The notes: generated from the letters alone by a model not told the origin. DNA of 64,000 bases from Thauera sp. K11 (GCF_002354895.1 NZ_CP023439.1:558001-622000), one strand, 5' to 3'; shown: positions 16,493 through 24,188, numbered from the stretch's first letter. Numbers and translations: made by a program.

Positions 16493-17455
16493 TCAGCTTG
16501 GCAATACCACCGGCAATTGCAGGCGCAGCGTCTGGAGCACGTCGGTGCTACCGGCCTCCATGACGTAGATGTCCAGTGCACACTGTGGCCCGGGCGCTGC
16601 GACGATGGTGGCCGTGGCCGCGGTGGAGGGCCCCTCTCGTGGCAAGAGCACCGACAGCTGCGTCGGTTCGGCCTGCACGCCGGTACCGAACAGGCTCAGG
16701 CGCAACGTGCGTCCTTCCGCAGCCTCCTCCAGATTCCGGGGGGGCAACACGTCGACACGTTGTTCCGGTGCGGGTATGGGGGCGAAATGCAACTCCAGCG
16801 CATAGAGACGCCCCGGTGCAAGTGCAGCCTCGACCGTCGGCAGCGTGGCCACCAGGCGCCGCACCCCCAGCGCGGACTCGATGCGATCCGCCAGTTCCAA
16901 CTGTGCAGGGTCGGTTGGCTCGCCCGATGCGACTGGCTGACGCAAGCGACGTGCGACATCCAGTGCTTCGCGCCGGCCACTCTGCATTGCGGCATGCCGG
17001 AACTGCAACGCTCTCAGTGACCGCGCGAACTCTTGCGCAGTGTCGCGGGCCGTCATTGGAATGCGGGCCGCTAGATTGCGCCAGCCCCGCTCGGAAAGGT
17101 CGTCATAGAGGCGAGCAAGCCGGTAGTCGACAGACCCCCGTGTCCCATGGGAACCTTGCGCGAAGGCGAAGCCCGCAGCTGCTCCGAGTAGGAATACCGC
17201 CAAGCCCTCAATCATCACCAACGGCAAGGGCAGCCAGCGCCATACCGCCGCAAGTGCATGGCCTGCGCTGCCCAACGGATGCCCGGCGAGCCTCAGCACC
17301 TCTGCCATGGCGGCAACAGCCCCGGACAGCAAGGCCAGAGATGCACCGACTGCTGCGGCCGATACGATCAATGCCACTGCGAGATCACGGGGGCGGAGCG
17401 TCCAATGGCGAGCCAGCGCCTCCAGCACCTCGTTCCTGCTGCGTTGACGGATCAT
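16493..17455 (-). CDS. Membrane protein with beta-sandwich-like C-terminal domain
   Basis: A 320-residue protein, ATG 17,455. Two hydrophobic segments at about residues 24-52 and 72-100 are candidate membrane helices. A soluble helical region (about 110-190, DYRLARLYDDLSERGW) follows. The C-terminal 120 residues read as a beta-sandwich (LYALELHFAPI, LRLSLFGTGVQ, TQLSVLLPREGPS, ALDIYVMEAGSTDVLQTL). This resembles the beta-rich accessory domains found beside CHAT and caspase-like effectors, though I cannot name a family. It ends 9 bases before the CHAT start, so the two are probably co-translated. It may anchor or sense for the CHAT protein; that is an inference. Confidence 0.6.
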   Translation of the reverse strand: MIRQRSRNEVLEALARHWTLRPRDLAVALIVSAAAVGASLALLSGAVAAMAEVLRLAGHPLGSAGHALAAVWRWLPLPLVMIEGLAVFLLGAAAGFAFAQGSHGTRGSVDYRLARLYDDLSERGWRNLAARIPMTARDTAQEFARSLRALQFRHAAMQSGRREALDVARRLRQPVASGEPTDPAQLELADRIESALGVRRLVATLPTVEAALAPGRLYALELHFAPIPAPEQRVDVLPPRNLEEAAEGRTLRLSLFGTGVQAEPTQLSVLLPREGPSTAATATIVAAPGPQCALDIYVMEAGSTDVLQTLRLQLPVVLPS

Positions 17456-17479
17456 CTTGGCAGCACCGGTCGTGTGAAC

Positions 17480-18190
17480 TCAACCCAGTGTTTCTAACTC
17501 GATGTCGCGCAACGCTGCGTCGATGCGTTCAATGGCCTGCTGCATGGCAGCATCCGAGGCAGGCGCCGTTGCCGCACCTCCTGCTAGGCTGCCACGGCCC
17601 GTAGGACCGAAGGATGGGTACTGCGCAGTCGCCAAAGTATCGCGCACATCGTGCAGGGCACGCGCCGCGCCCTTCGCAGCTGACGCCACCTTGGCCTTCT
17701 GCTCTTTGACTTGGCCCAGTTCGGTCTGCGCGGCGGACACTGTGGCCGCGCTATCAGCCAAGCGATCCTGGGTACGCGACAGCTGCCGCTGCGCCGTATC
17801 GGCTGCGTTTTCTGCGCGCTTGGCATTGATCTCCGCCGGAACCCGACCTAGGTAGTAGCCGGTTACCGTGCCAAGCAGCGCTAGCGCATACAGCATGATG
17901 TCTTTCTGACGGTTGTATGACTCGGTCTGGTAGGTGCGCGCATTTTTTTCCGCCTCATCCGAAGGGACGGCGGTGGTTGCAACCGGAACCTTGACTTCTT
18001 TGGTGGCGTCCGCGGCCACAAAGGTCATCCACATCATGCTCGCCGTGAGGACCAGAATCACGAGACTGATGAGGGCAGCCATGGACTCGCGCAACCACTG
18101 CAAGGAGTCGCTCGAGGCCGTCGGTTTGTCGGATGCCCCATTTGCTGGAGTGAGCGCGGTAAAAGTCGGCTTCTCTTCGGGCACGCTCAT
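17480..18190 (-). CDS. Two-helix membrane protein with coiled coil
   Basis: A 236-residue protein starting at ATG 18,190, preceded by GAGGAGACGAGC, a good ribosome site. A first membrane helix (about residues 35-58, ALISLVILVLTASMMWMTF) is followed by a periplasmic-type loop. A second helix (about 98-115, MLYALALLGTVTGYYLGRV) follows. After it comes a long coiled coil (NAADTAQRQLSRTQDRLADS to KEQKAKVASAAKGAARAL). The tail is Ala/Gly-rich and ends in a short acidic helix. There is no catalytic motif. It lies between the metalloprotease and the beta-sandwich membrane protein on the same strand, with a 24-base gap to the latter. A scaffold or transducer for the cluster is plausible but unproven. 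Confidence 0.6.
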   Translation of the reverse strand: MSVPEEKPTFTALTPANGASDKPTASSDSLQWLRESMAALISLVILVLTASMMWMTFVAADATKEVKVPVATTAVPSDEAEKNARTYQTESYNRQKDIMLYALALLGTVTGYYLGRVPAEINAKRAENAADTAQRQLSRTQDRLADSAATVSAAQTELGQVKEQKAKVASAAKGAARALHDVRDTLATAQYPSFGPTGRGSLAGGAATAPASDAAMQQAIERIDAALRDIELETLG

Positions 18191-18308
18191 GCTCGTCTCC
18201 TCGCTAAGTAAGTGGCTGCATGTTCCTTGGGACACCTGTGCATTGTCAAGGTGGGGACAATCCGCATCTGCTCGCACGTCATCATTTCAATGGAATGACA
18301 GCCGGCGG

Positions 18309-18971
18309 CTACCATGGCACCAGCTCGCATCCGAAAAAGCCCCCCAGCCTTGCGGCCGGGGGGCGGTCATCATGTGGTGGCCAGCGCCGTTTCGAGGTCG
18401 GCCTGGTGGCTACTCGTTCCTCGGGATATTGCTCGAAGACGTTGTAGTCGACGATGTCCTTCGACCAGTGATTTGGCGGGCCACCCAAGTCGGCATAGAC
18501 GACATCCTTTTTCCAGCGCAGCTTCAGATCGGGGTGGTTGTGCTCGTGCAGGAGGCCCAGCGCGTGCCCGAACTCGTGTAGCACGAGACTCGCGAAATCC
18601 TTCTCGGGTGTGGTCTCGGTGGCCCAGCCCAGGTTCATCGTTGCTGCACTTTCCGGCACGGCCAGCGCGTCCTTGCCAACGTGCGACCAGAACCCGGCCG
18701 CCTCATTGAAGCTTATGCGGATGTGAGCCGACTCGGGGTCGTCGGTACGCGCGAAGACAAGGTTGGCACCGCCGCCGTCGGGGGCGGTCCAGCGCTGGGC
18801 GGTCTCGAAAACGCGGTCCTGCAGTTTGGTGGAGCCATGCAAGAAGCCGATTTGCAGCTCCTGATCTGGTGCCCACAGCAATCTCTCGTCAGCAAGGCCC
18901 CGGGTTTCGCCCGCCTCCGGCCGCTTCTGCAGGGCCGAGCAGATCCATTCCGCTGTGTCGCCGTTCGACAT
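18309..18971 (-). CDS. Metzincin-type metalloprotease, C-terminus abnormal
   Basis: About 220 residues from ATG 18,971, preceded by GGGAGGCCACC. It has the zinc motif LHEFGHALGLLHEHNHP, the HExxHxxGxxHE signature of astacin/matrixin-type metzincins. Upstream is a typical pre-domain (LWAPDQELQIGFLHG, RISFNEAAGFWSHVG). There is no signal peptide. Downstream of GGPPNHWSKDIVDYNVFEQY the family normally continues to a Met-turn (SIMxY), but here the frame enters unrelated sequence and runs through an intrinsic terminator. In another frame the last codons before the terminator read QADLETALATT and stop. The protease is therefore probably 3'-truncated or frameshifted, and activity is doubtful. It is the first gene of the minus-strand set that leads into the CHAT gene. 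Confidence 0.75.
   Translation of the reverse strand: MSNGDTAEWICSALQKRPEAGETRGLADERLLWAPDQELQIGFLHGSTKLQDRVFETAQRWTAPDGGGANLVFARTDDPESAHIRISFNEAAGFWSHVGKDALAVPESAATMNLGWATETTPEKDFASLVLHEFGHALGLLHEHNHPDLKLRWKKDVVYADLGGPPNHWSKDIVDYNVFEQYPEERVATRPTSKRRWPPHDDRPPAARLGGFFGCELVPW
18334..18364 (-). terminator. Intrinsic terminator inside the 3' end of the metalloprotease frame
   Basis: An 11-bp stem with one mismatch (GCCCCCCAGCC against GGCCGGGGGGC, TTGC loop) is followed on the minus strand by TTTTT. It lies before the stop of the open frame at 18,309, which supports a displaced reading frame in the metalloprotease gene. Confidence 0.75.
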
Positions 18972-19288
18972 GGTGGCCTCCCTTGTTGTCGTGGTGCAAT
19001 GGGCGCCAGCGTCGTCGGCGCGCGAAATCATCGATAGCTACACCTCAACATAGCAGATGAATGCCGGCATAAGCAGGCTTTCAATTGGGTGCTACTCTCA
19101 CTGAAAGGCATGGCGGGGGAGAGCGGCATATGACGGGTTTGCCGGTAACCCATTTGCAATGTGTGGACGTGAAAATCGGAACTCACATTGCATTTCCCTG
19201 CGAATGCGTGAATGAATTTGCCGGCGGAGCGCGGGCCTCGCCGGATTGGGCGTAGTTGGTAACCGATAAGAAATCTGGAGGCAGCGCC
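18972..19288. promoter_or_regulatory. Divergent intergenic region between metalloprotease and metacaspase genes
   Basis: About 315 bases separating the minus-strand CHAT/metalloprotease set from the plus-strand caspase set. It is relatively AT-rich around 19,030-19,200 and must hold both promoters. I cannot assign -10/-35 elements with confidence and see no obvious operator repeat. Confidence 0.4.
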
Positions 19289-21139
19289 ATGGCAAACACA
19301 CGCATTACCCCTGCTGAACTCAATCGCAAGCTGACTGATCTCTCCATCCCCGAGAGTGAGCTCGCACAGTACTTCCTCACGGATGAGGAGAGCTCTGGCT
19401 TCTTCGATCCAAAGTTGCAGCTCAATCCCGAGACGGTGGACCTGCCGACCGATCCGGATGAGAGGCACACACGGAGTGAGGCGGCGATGAACTTCGCCAA
19501 CGGCATCGCGCGCATGCGCCGGCGGTTGCGCTTTGACAGCATGCTGGCCGACGGCTACAAGGGGCCGGTGCTGGTGTCCGAGGGCGACTCGTGGTTCCAG
19601 TACCCCATCCGGCTCGAGGACACGATCGACCACCTGTACACGAAGGGTTTCGCGGTACGGAGCCTCGACGCAGCCGGGGACACCTTGGAGAACATGCTCA
19701 AGGATCGGGAATACGTCGATGCCATCCGGGAGACCAAGGCCTCCATATTCCTGCTCTCTGCGGGTGGCAACGACGCCCTCGGTGGCGGCAACCTGAGTGC
19801 GCACCTGCGCAATTTCGACCCCGCACTGTCGCCGGCTGCGCACCTGCTGCCGAGTTTCGAGCGATTGCTCGATCACGCGCTGTCCATGTACGAGCGTGTC
19901 CTGCGCGACGTGGAGAAGTTGCCGGGTGTCGTCACCATCTGCCACGGCTACGACTACGTGATTCCCAACTCGGGCAAGTGGCTGGGCAAGCCGATGATTT
20001 CGCGCGGCATCAAGGATGGCGCTGTGCAGCGTGGCATTGCCGCACATATGATCGATCGCTTCAACGAGCGCCTGCGCCAGGTCGTCGCCCGTTTCGGCGA
20101 CCGTGCGATGCACGTCGATGCGCGCGGCGCGGTGGGTGACACGCTCAACGTCTGGTACGACGAACTGCATCCGAAGAATCCAGGCTATGGCAGGGTGGCC
20201 GAGCGCTTCGAGAAAGCGATCAAGTCGGTCGTTGCACACGCACCGAGATCGAGGGCACGCGGCAGGGCGCAACGCCCCGAACCCGCAGTCCCGACGCGCC
20301 GGGGCTGGTCGGTGCACGTCGGCCTCAACAGGATCGACGCCGCTCACTACGGCGGAGAGGGCCAGCTTTTCGGTTGTCACTTCGACGTCGAGGACATGGA
20401 GCGCATCGCTGCCGAGCGGGGTTTTGACAAGCGTACGGTGCTCCTCGACGAGCAGGCTACTCGCGACGCCGTCAAGAACGCAGTCGCGGATGCGGCCGCT
20501 GAACTGAAGGCAGGTGACGTCTTCATGCTCACCTATGCCGGCCATGGTAGTCAGGTGCCGGACTTCAACTCGGACGAGGATGATGGCGCTGACGAAACGC
20601 TGTGCCTATATGACGGAATGTTGATCGACGACGAGATTTACGAACTGTGGTCGAAGTTCGCCGACGACGTGCGCATCGTGATGATCTCCGACAGTTGCCA
20701 CTCCGGTAGCGTCTCGCGCGCGGCTCGGCCGGTTCAGTCCGATGCGGACGAGGGCAAGCCGGAGGTGCGTACCCGCCTGCTGCCGCCGGCACTTGCCGCT
20801 AGGGCCTTCCGCAGTCACCGTGACTTTTACATGGAACTCGGTCGTCAGCACCGAGGTCCCGATGAACGCGTGCTGATCCGTGAACTCGACATGCCGTTGC
20901 GCTGCCCGGTATTGCTGCTGGCAGGCTGCCAGGACAATCAGGAGTCGCAAGATGGCGTGGGCAACGGTCGTTTCACGCAGGAACTGCTGCGTGTATGGGA
21001 CGAGGGCCGCTTCCAAGGCGACTGGAACTCGCTGGTGACGCGCATCGTGGCCAAGATGCCAGAAACGCAAACGCCGCGCCTGACACTGATCGGCCGCAGT
21101 CCGGGGGTGCTCGCTGCAGAGGGGCCGTTCAGCATCTGA
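19289..21139 (+). CDS. SGNH hydrolase-metacaspase fusion protein
   Basis: A 616-residue protein. ATG 19,289 is chosen because GGAGG lies 9 bases upstream. Residues about 80-320 form an SGNH/GDSL-type hydrolase: block I nucleophile in LVSEGDSWFQYP, block III in LLSAGGNDALGGG and the Asp/His pair in YDELHPKNPGYG. An Arg/Pro linker follows (about 325-345). Residues about 346-605 form a caspase-like p20/p10 (peptidase C14) domain: SVHVGLNRIDAAHYGG start, catalytic His in FMLTYAGHGSQVPDFNSDED and catalytic Cys in RIVMISDSCHSGSV, followed by LLLAGCQDNQES. The Asp-rich loop after the His fits a calcium-regulated metacaspase. No signal peptide is seen, so it is cytoplasmic unless specially secreted. 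It is divergent from the CHAT/metalloprotease genes across about 320 bases. Both catalytic sets look intact. Confidence 0.88.
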   Translation: MANTRITPAELNRKLTDLSIPESELAQYFLTDEESSGFFDPKLQLNPETVDLPTDPDERHTRSEAAMNFANGIARMRRRLRFDSMLADGYKGPVLVSEGDSWFQYPIRLEDTIDHLYTKGFAVRSLDAAGDTLENMLKDREYVDAIRETKASIFLLSAGGNDALGGGNLSAHLRNFDPALSPAAHLLPSFERLLDHALSMYERVLRDVEKLPGVVTICHGYDYVIPNSGKWLGKPMISRGIKDGAVQRGIAAHMIDRFNERLRQVVARFGDRAMHVDARGAVGDTLNVWYDELHPKNPGYGRVAERFEKAIKSVVAHAPRSRARGRAQRPEPAVPTRRGWSVHVGLNRIDAAHYGGEGQLFGCHFDVEDMERIAAERGFDKRTVLLDEQATRDAVKNAVADAAAELKAGDVFMLTYAGHGSQVPDFNSDEDDGADETLCLYDGMLIDDEIYELWSKFADDVRIVMISDSCHSGSVSRAARPVQSDADEGKPEVRTRLLPPALAARAFRSHRDFYMELGRQHRGPDERVLIRELDMPLRCPVLLLAGCQDNQESQDGVGNGRFTQELLRVWDEGRFQGDWNSLVTRIVAKMPETQTPRLTLIGRSPGVLAAEGPFSI

Positions 21140-21205
21140 GGGTAGGCGGGCACTAGAGACGCTTAACGACTTCACGGATGCGCGATAGTCGTCCGGGAGA
21201 CGTTC

Positions 21206-21901
21206 ATGGGCGGCGGAATCCACGGAGGAGGATGGGTGAAGACACCAGCCGCAGTCATCTTCGCCACTCGTGCCGGCGGAGTAACGCTTGACCGCGACGC
21301 AAAGGGTGGCAATCCATTTGCCACCGCATTGATCGAGCTCGCCGGTAGCGACTACAGCACTCTTGGGGCGTTCGCTCAGGTGTTGCGCTCACGAACGGAG
21401 TTATGCAGCACGGGCCGGCAGTCGCCCGAGTGGCTCGACCTGCCTGCTGATCTGCGCTGGTCGCTGTGTACCGCTGTAAGCGCGCCCACCGGCCGGTGTG
21501 TTGCGCTGGTACTGATCGTTTCTGATTACCCGGAAGCTGGAGGCTGGCCGCTCTTCGGCGCAGCGTGGGATGAACGCCGCGTTTCCGCCTGTTTCGAAAA
21601 GTATGGCTTCGTCGTAACCAGTGGCATTGCGCCGGAGCGCACCGCTCTACTCACTGCGCTGCGGGCTTTCGCGATCCGATCTCGCGATTGCGAAAGCGCA
21701 GTGATTTACTCGACGGGCCACGGCGTCGAGTGTCGCGGCGAGACTTACCTGCTTCCCGCCGACTATCCATTTGCCAAGGGCTATGCCGGAAGTCTGCTCG
21801 CTGCCCGAGCCGTGTCGATCGCGCAGCTGCGCACGGCCTGTATAGCACGGGCGACCAATCTCGTTTTTTTTGGTGGCTGCCGGACGCGCGTTTGTACGGG
21901 C
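21206..21901 (+). pseudogene. Caspase-like protein, truncated by an IS3-family element
   Basis: The open frame gives about 230 residues. ATG 21,206 or GTG 21,235 (after GGAGGAGGATGG) may start it. The first 75 residues look like the p10 half of a caspase (VIFATRAGGVTLDRDAKGG, NPFATALIELAG). Only then does a p20 half begin: RCVALVLIVSDYPEAG, DERRVSACFEKYGFVV, catalytic His in YSTGHGVECRGETYLLPADY, catalytic Cys in ATNLVFFGGCR. The order p10-like then p20 is reversed relative to normal caspases. Three codons after the Cys the frame runs into the end of an IS3-family remnant, so the natural C-terminus is lost. The gene follows the SGNH-metacaspase by about 65-95 bases on the same strand. Confidence 0.75.
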
Positions 21902-22019
21902 TGAATCGCCTTGGGTTTCGCGGAGACCGTCTTGTTTGGGTCAGGCGTTTACGGCTTGCTCGGCCGCTTTGCGATAGTAGTTTGCGTCGGCTTCATCAGG
22001 CGGGATGTAGCCGATAGGC
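21902..22019 (-). mobile_element. IS3-family element, right-end remnant
   Basis: Bases 22,019 to 21,941 on the minus strand encode the last codons of an IS3-type OrfB transposase (GYIPPDEADANYYRKAAEQA, then stop). The sequence from TGAATCGCC at 21,902 looks like the terminal inverted repeat. The rest of the element is missing; at about 22,020 it abuts the IS630 N-terminal remnant. Confidence 0.8.
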
Positions 22020-22020
22020 C

Positions 22021-22545
22021 CTAGCAGATCTCGGCGCCCTCGGCCTTGGCCCGTAGGGCGATTGCGGGATAGTCGATCTCAAGCCACTGGTGCAGTTTCC
22101 CTGCGTCCTGCTCAAGGGCGCGCTTGACCGGCCGCTGCGGTGTGAAGCCCCAGCGCAGCAGGTACTCGCCGACGGTGCGGATCGGCATGTCGATGCCGAA
22201 CATCGACTTGACCGCCATCATCACCGCACGGCGGTTCCACAGCACGAACTCCAGCTTCAACTGCGCCGGGTTCGATCCCATGATCGCCAGCCGAAGTTGC
22301 TCCTCCTGGACCAGCGTCAGCGTGCGCCCCGAGCCGTGGCGACGGCCGCGCTGACCGCCCTTGATCGCTTCATCGAAACCGCCCTCGGCGGTCCGACGTG
22401 ACCACTTGAGGACCGTGCCGACATGGACCCCACAGGCCTCGGCGATATGCGTCCAAGTGTAACCCTGCTCGCGCAGCACGAACGCTTGCCGGCGGATGTG
22501 TTCGAGCGCATCCGGAGGGCGCTTTCTGGCGTCGATCTTTTCCAT
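22021..22545 (-). pseudogene. IS630-family transposase, N-terminal remnant
   Basis: A 174-residue frame from ATG 22,545. Two helix-turn-helix units are visible (YTWTHIAEACGVHVGTVLKW; VEYLL-type region IRTVGEYLLRWGFTPQRPVK), with the linker KGGQRGRRHGSGRTLTLVQE. It stops at GAEIC, where the catalytic DDE domain should begin (normally AEIYWGDE). About 80 residues are missing between this end and the C-terminal fragment at 4,081. The two could be parts of one element separated by rearrangement, or two decayed copies. Confidence 0.88.
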
Positions 22546-22563
22546 GCCGGAATTATAACGTCA

Positions 22564-22584
22564 TCTATTTGATTGCCGGGTTAA
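22564..22584 (-). repeat. IS630 left terminal inverted repeat
   Basis: Matches 17 of 21 positions with 4,369-4,389. It reaches into the stop codon of the tyrosine integrase gene (22,581-22,583), so the IS inserted at the very end of that gene or supplies its stop codon. Confidence 0.75.
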
Positions 22585-23951
22585 TAATTCGGTATCTTTC
22601 TTGACGCGCTTGCGGGCGGGCTGAGGGAAATTTCTGCCTGCTCCAGCATCCAGGTTTCAATTTGATCGTGCCACTTACGCAGCAGGTCTAAGGGGCGACG
22701 GCGGTAGTGCTTCTCGGCCACAGCAGACGGTTTATGACCTTGGATTTGCGCCACCACACCTACAGGCACTTCTACCCATTCCGACAGCGTGCCGAATGAA
22801 CGGCGCAGGCCGTGGATGCTGACGTGAGGCAACTGTGCGGCTTCCAGCGCCTTGACGTGAGCCGACCGTGGTTCAGCAATCTTCCCGTCCTCCGCTGTCG
22901 GGCTCTCGAACACCCAAGGCGAAGGCTTCCAAGTTTCGCCACGCGCTGCCAGAGTCACCAAACGCCGCTTGGTGGGCGGGGTTTCATTCTTGATCTTCAA
23001 TGCCTCGAAAAGACTGGCCAAGTATCGCGGCAGCGGGATGGTGCGTCCGCCCGTTCCCTCAACCTTGTCGTCCAGCGTCATGCTGCGCCATTTCAAGTCC
23101 ACATCTTCCCATCGTAGTGCGGCCATTTCTTCACGACGCGCCCCGGTGATTAGCAGGCTTTGCAGGTACACGGATTGCACAATATTCGGAAGCGCACGAA
23201 CCGCAGCAAACCATGAGGGCAATTGCTCACGCTGCAAGACATCGCCCTCCTTGGCCTTAACGCGGGGTACGTTGTCTTTCACCTCGCGGGCTTTGTAGGC
23301 ATCAAACGGGATAAGACCGGCATAATCTCTTGATTCGTCGGCCCAGCGGATGAATGCCCGCAACTGGCGATAGGACAAGGCAGCCATCGTCGGGCGGCGC
23401 GCGGCTTCGTCAGCCAGCCACTGCGCGATGTGCTCGCCGGTCACCTCCGGTAACTTGATGGGGCGCAGGGGTGCGAGCGGCCCCGGTTCGGTCAGCCCCT
23501 TTCCGCGCTTCTTGGGCTTTCCCCCCACATCGGAATTCTTGATGTGGTCGTCGTAGTGGCGCTGTCCCCAGAACGGTTTTCGAGCTTCAAGGTAGGCATC
23601 CCATGCCTCGCTGAAAGTGATCTCCTGACGTCTTGCGGCCGCACGACGAGCTTCGTGTGCAGCCTGCTGTTCAGCGCGATGCTCTCGCGGGTCGATGCCG
23701 CCGTCGATCAAGGTCTTGAGGCGAGCCGCTTCCGTGCGCGCACGCCCGAGATCCCAAGTGCGGACATCCCCAATGGTGGTACGGATGGTCTTGCCGAACA
23801 GGCGAGACTCAAAGATGAAAGAACGGGCGCCGGCCTTTGTGACGCGCAGCCCCAAGCCTGGCGCCTTGGCATCCCAGTGAATCGACTGCGCTTTACCCGG
23901 TTCACACGGCAGATTTTCGACACGCGCAGCCGTGAGCGTTTGCTTAGCCAT
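22581..23951 (-). CDS. P4-type tyrosine integrase
   Basis: A 456-residue protein from ATG 23,951, preceded by GGGGGGAGC. The DUF4102 N-terminal arm-binding domain is present (LTAARVENLPCEPGKAQ, GLGLRVTKAGARSF). The core-binding domain contains WLADEAARRPTMAALSYRQL. The catalytic domain has Arg in LITGARREEMAALRW, Lys region with KVEGTGGRTIPLP, HGLRRSFGTL and GHKPSAVAEKHYRRR with the Tyr nucleophile. Enzymes of this type integrate islands at tRNA 3' ends. A tRNA-Phe-like 3' half lies about 175 bases upstream, fitting an attachment site. Unlike the integrase at 10,334 it looks complete, although an IS630 end touches its stop codon. Confidence 0.92.
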   Translation of the reverse strand: MAKQTLTAARVENLPCEPGKAQSIHWDAKAPGLGLRVTKAGARSFIFESRLFGKTIRTTIGDVRTWDLGRARTEAARLKTLIDGGIDPREHRAEQQAAHEARRAAARRQEITFSEAWDAYLEARKPFWGQRHYDDHIKNSDVGGKPKKRGKGLTEPGPLAPLRPIKLPEVTGEHIAQWLADEAARRPTMAALSYRQLRAFIRWADESRDYAGLIPFDAYKAREVKDNVPRVKAKEGDVLQREQLPSWFAAVRALPNIVQSVYLQSLLITGARREEMAALRWEDVDLKWRSMTLDDKVEGTGGRTIPLPRYLASLFEALKIKNETPPTKRRLVTLAARGETWKPSPWVFESPTAEDGKIAEPRSAHVKALEAAQLPHVSIHGLRRSFGTLSEWVEVPVGVVAQIQGHKPSAVAEKHYRRRPLDLLRKWHDQIETWMLEQAEISLSPPASASRKIPNY

Positions 23952-23968
23952 GCTCCCCCCGAATTGCC

Positions 23969-23999
23969 TGCCTACATTCATGTAGGCACCATGTAGGCA
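23969..23999. promoter_or_regulatory. ATGTAGGCA repeat cluster at the integrase start
   Basis: A perfect 9-bp inverted repeat with a 2-base spacer (TGCCTACAT/ATGTAGGCA, 23,969-23,988) is followed by a third copy of ATGTAGGCA at 23,991-23,999. A variant (TGTCTACAT) occurs near 24,081. The position, 18-50 bases upstream of the integrase start, suggests an operator or integrase arm-type sites. Confidence 0.6.
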
Positions 24000-24125
24000 A
24001 ATTTTAGAGAAACAGATCAGCTTTGGTCAATCAAGAATCCGCATCATATCTTACAAGTAATTGTTATTTAAGTAATTTAAGTGTCTACATGGCTATCAAT
24101 CAACACCGGTCAATGTAATGTTGTA

Positions 24126-24173
24126 CGGATTGAAAATCCGCGTGTCCGTGGTTCGATTCCGCGACTGCCACCA
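24126..24173 (+). tRNA. 3' half of a tRNA-Phe-like gene, probable attachment site
   Basis: The sequence starts inside the anticodon arm with loop TTGAAAA (anticodon GAA). It continues through a T arm (CGTGG, loop TTCGATT, CCGCG) and ends in ACTGCCACCA. The 5' half, with acceptor strand and D arm, is absent. The acceptor strand is one base shorter than canonical. The break falls where the anticodon stem would need a G (GCGGA) but an A from island DNA is present. This is the pattern of an attR site made by integration into a tRNA-Phe gene; the intact tRNA should lie at the island's other end. It is unlikely to be a functional tRNA. Confidence 0.7.
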
Positions 24174-24188
24174 AAAGGTTCGAGAAAA

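Noticed and set aside
24126..24173. A functional tRNA-Phe gene
   Set aside because: The D arm and 5' acceptor strand are missing and the 3' acceptor is one base short.
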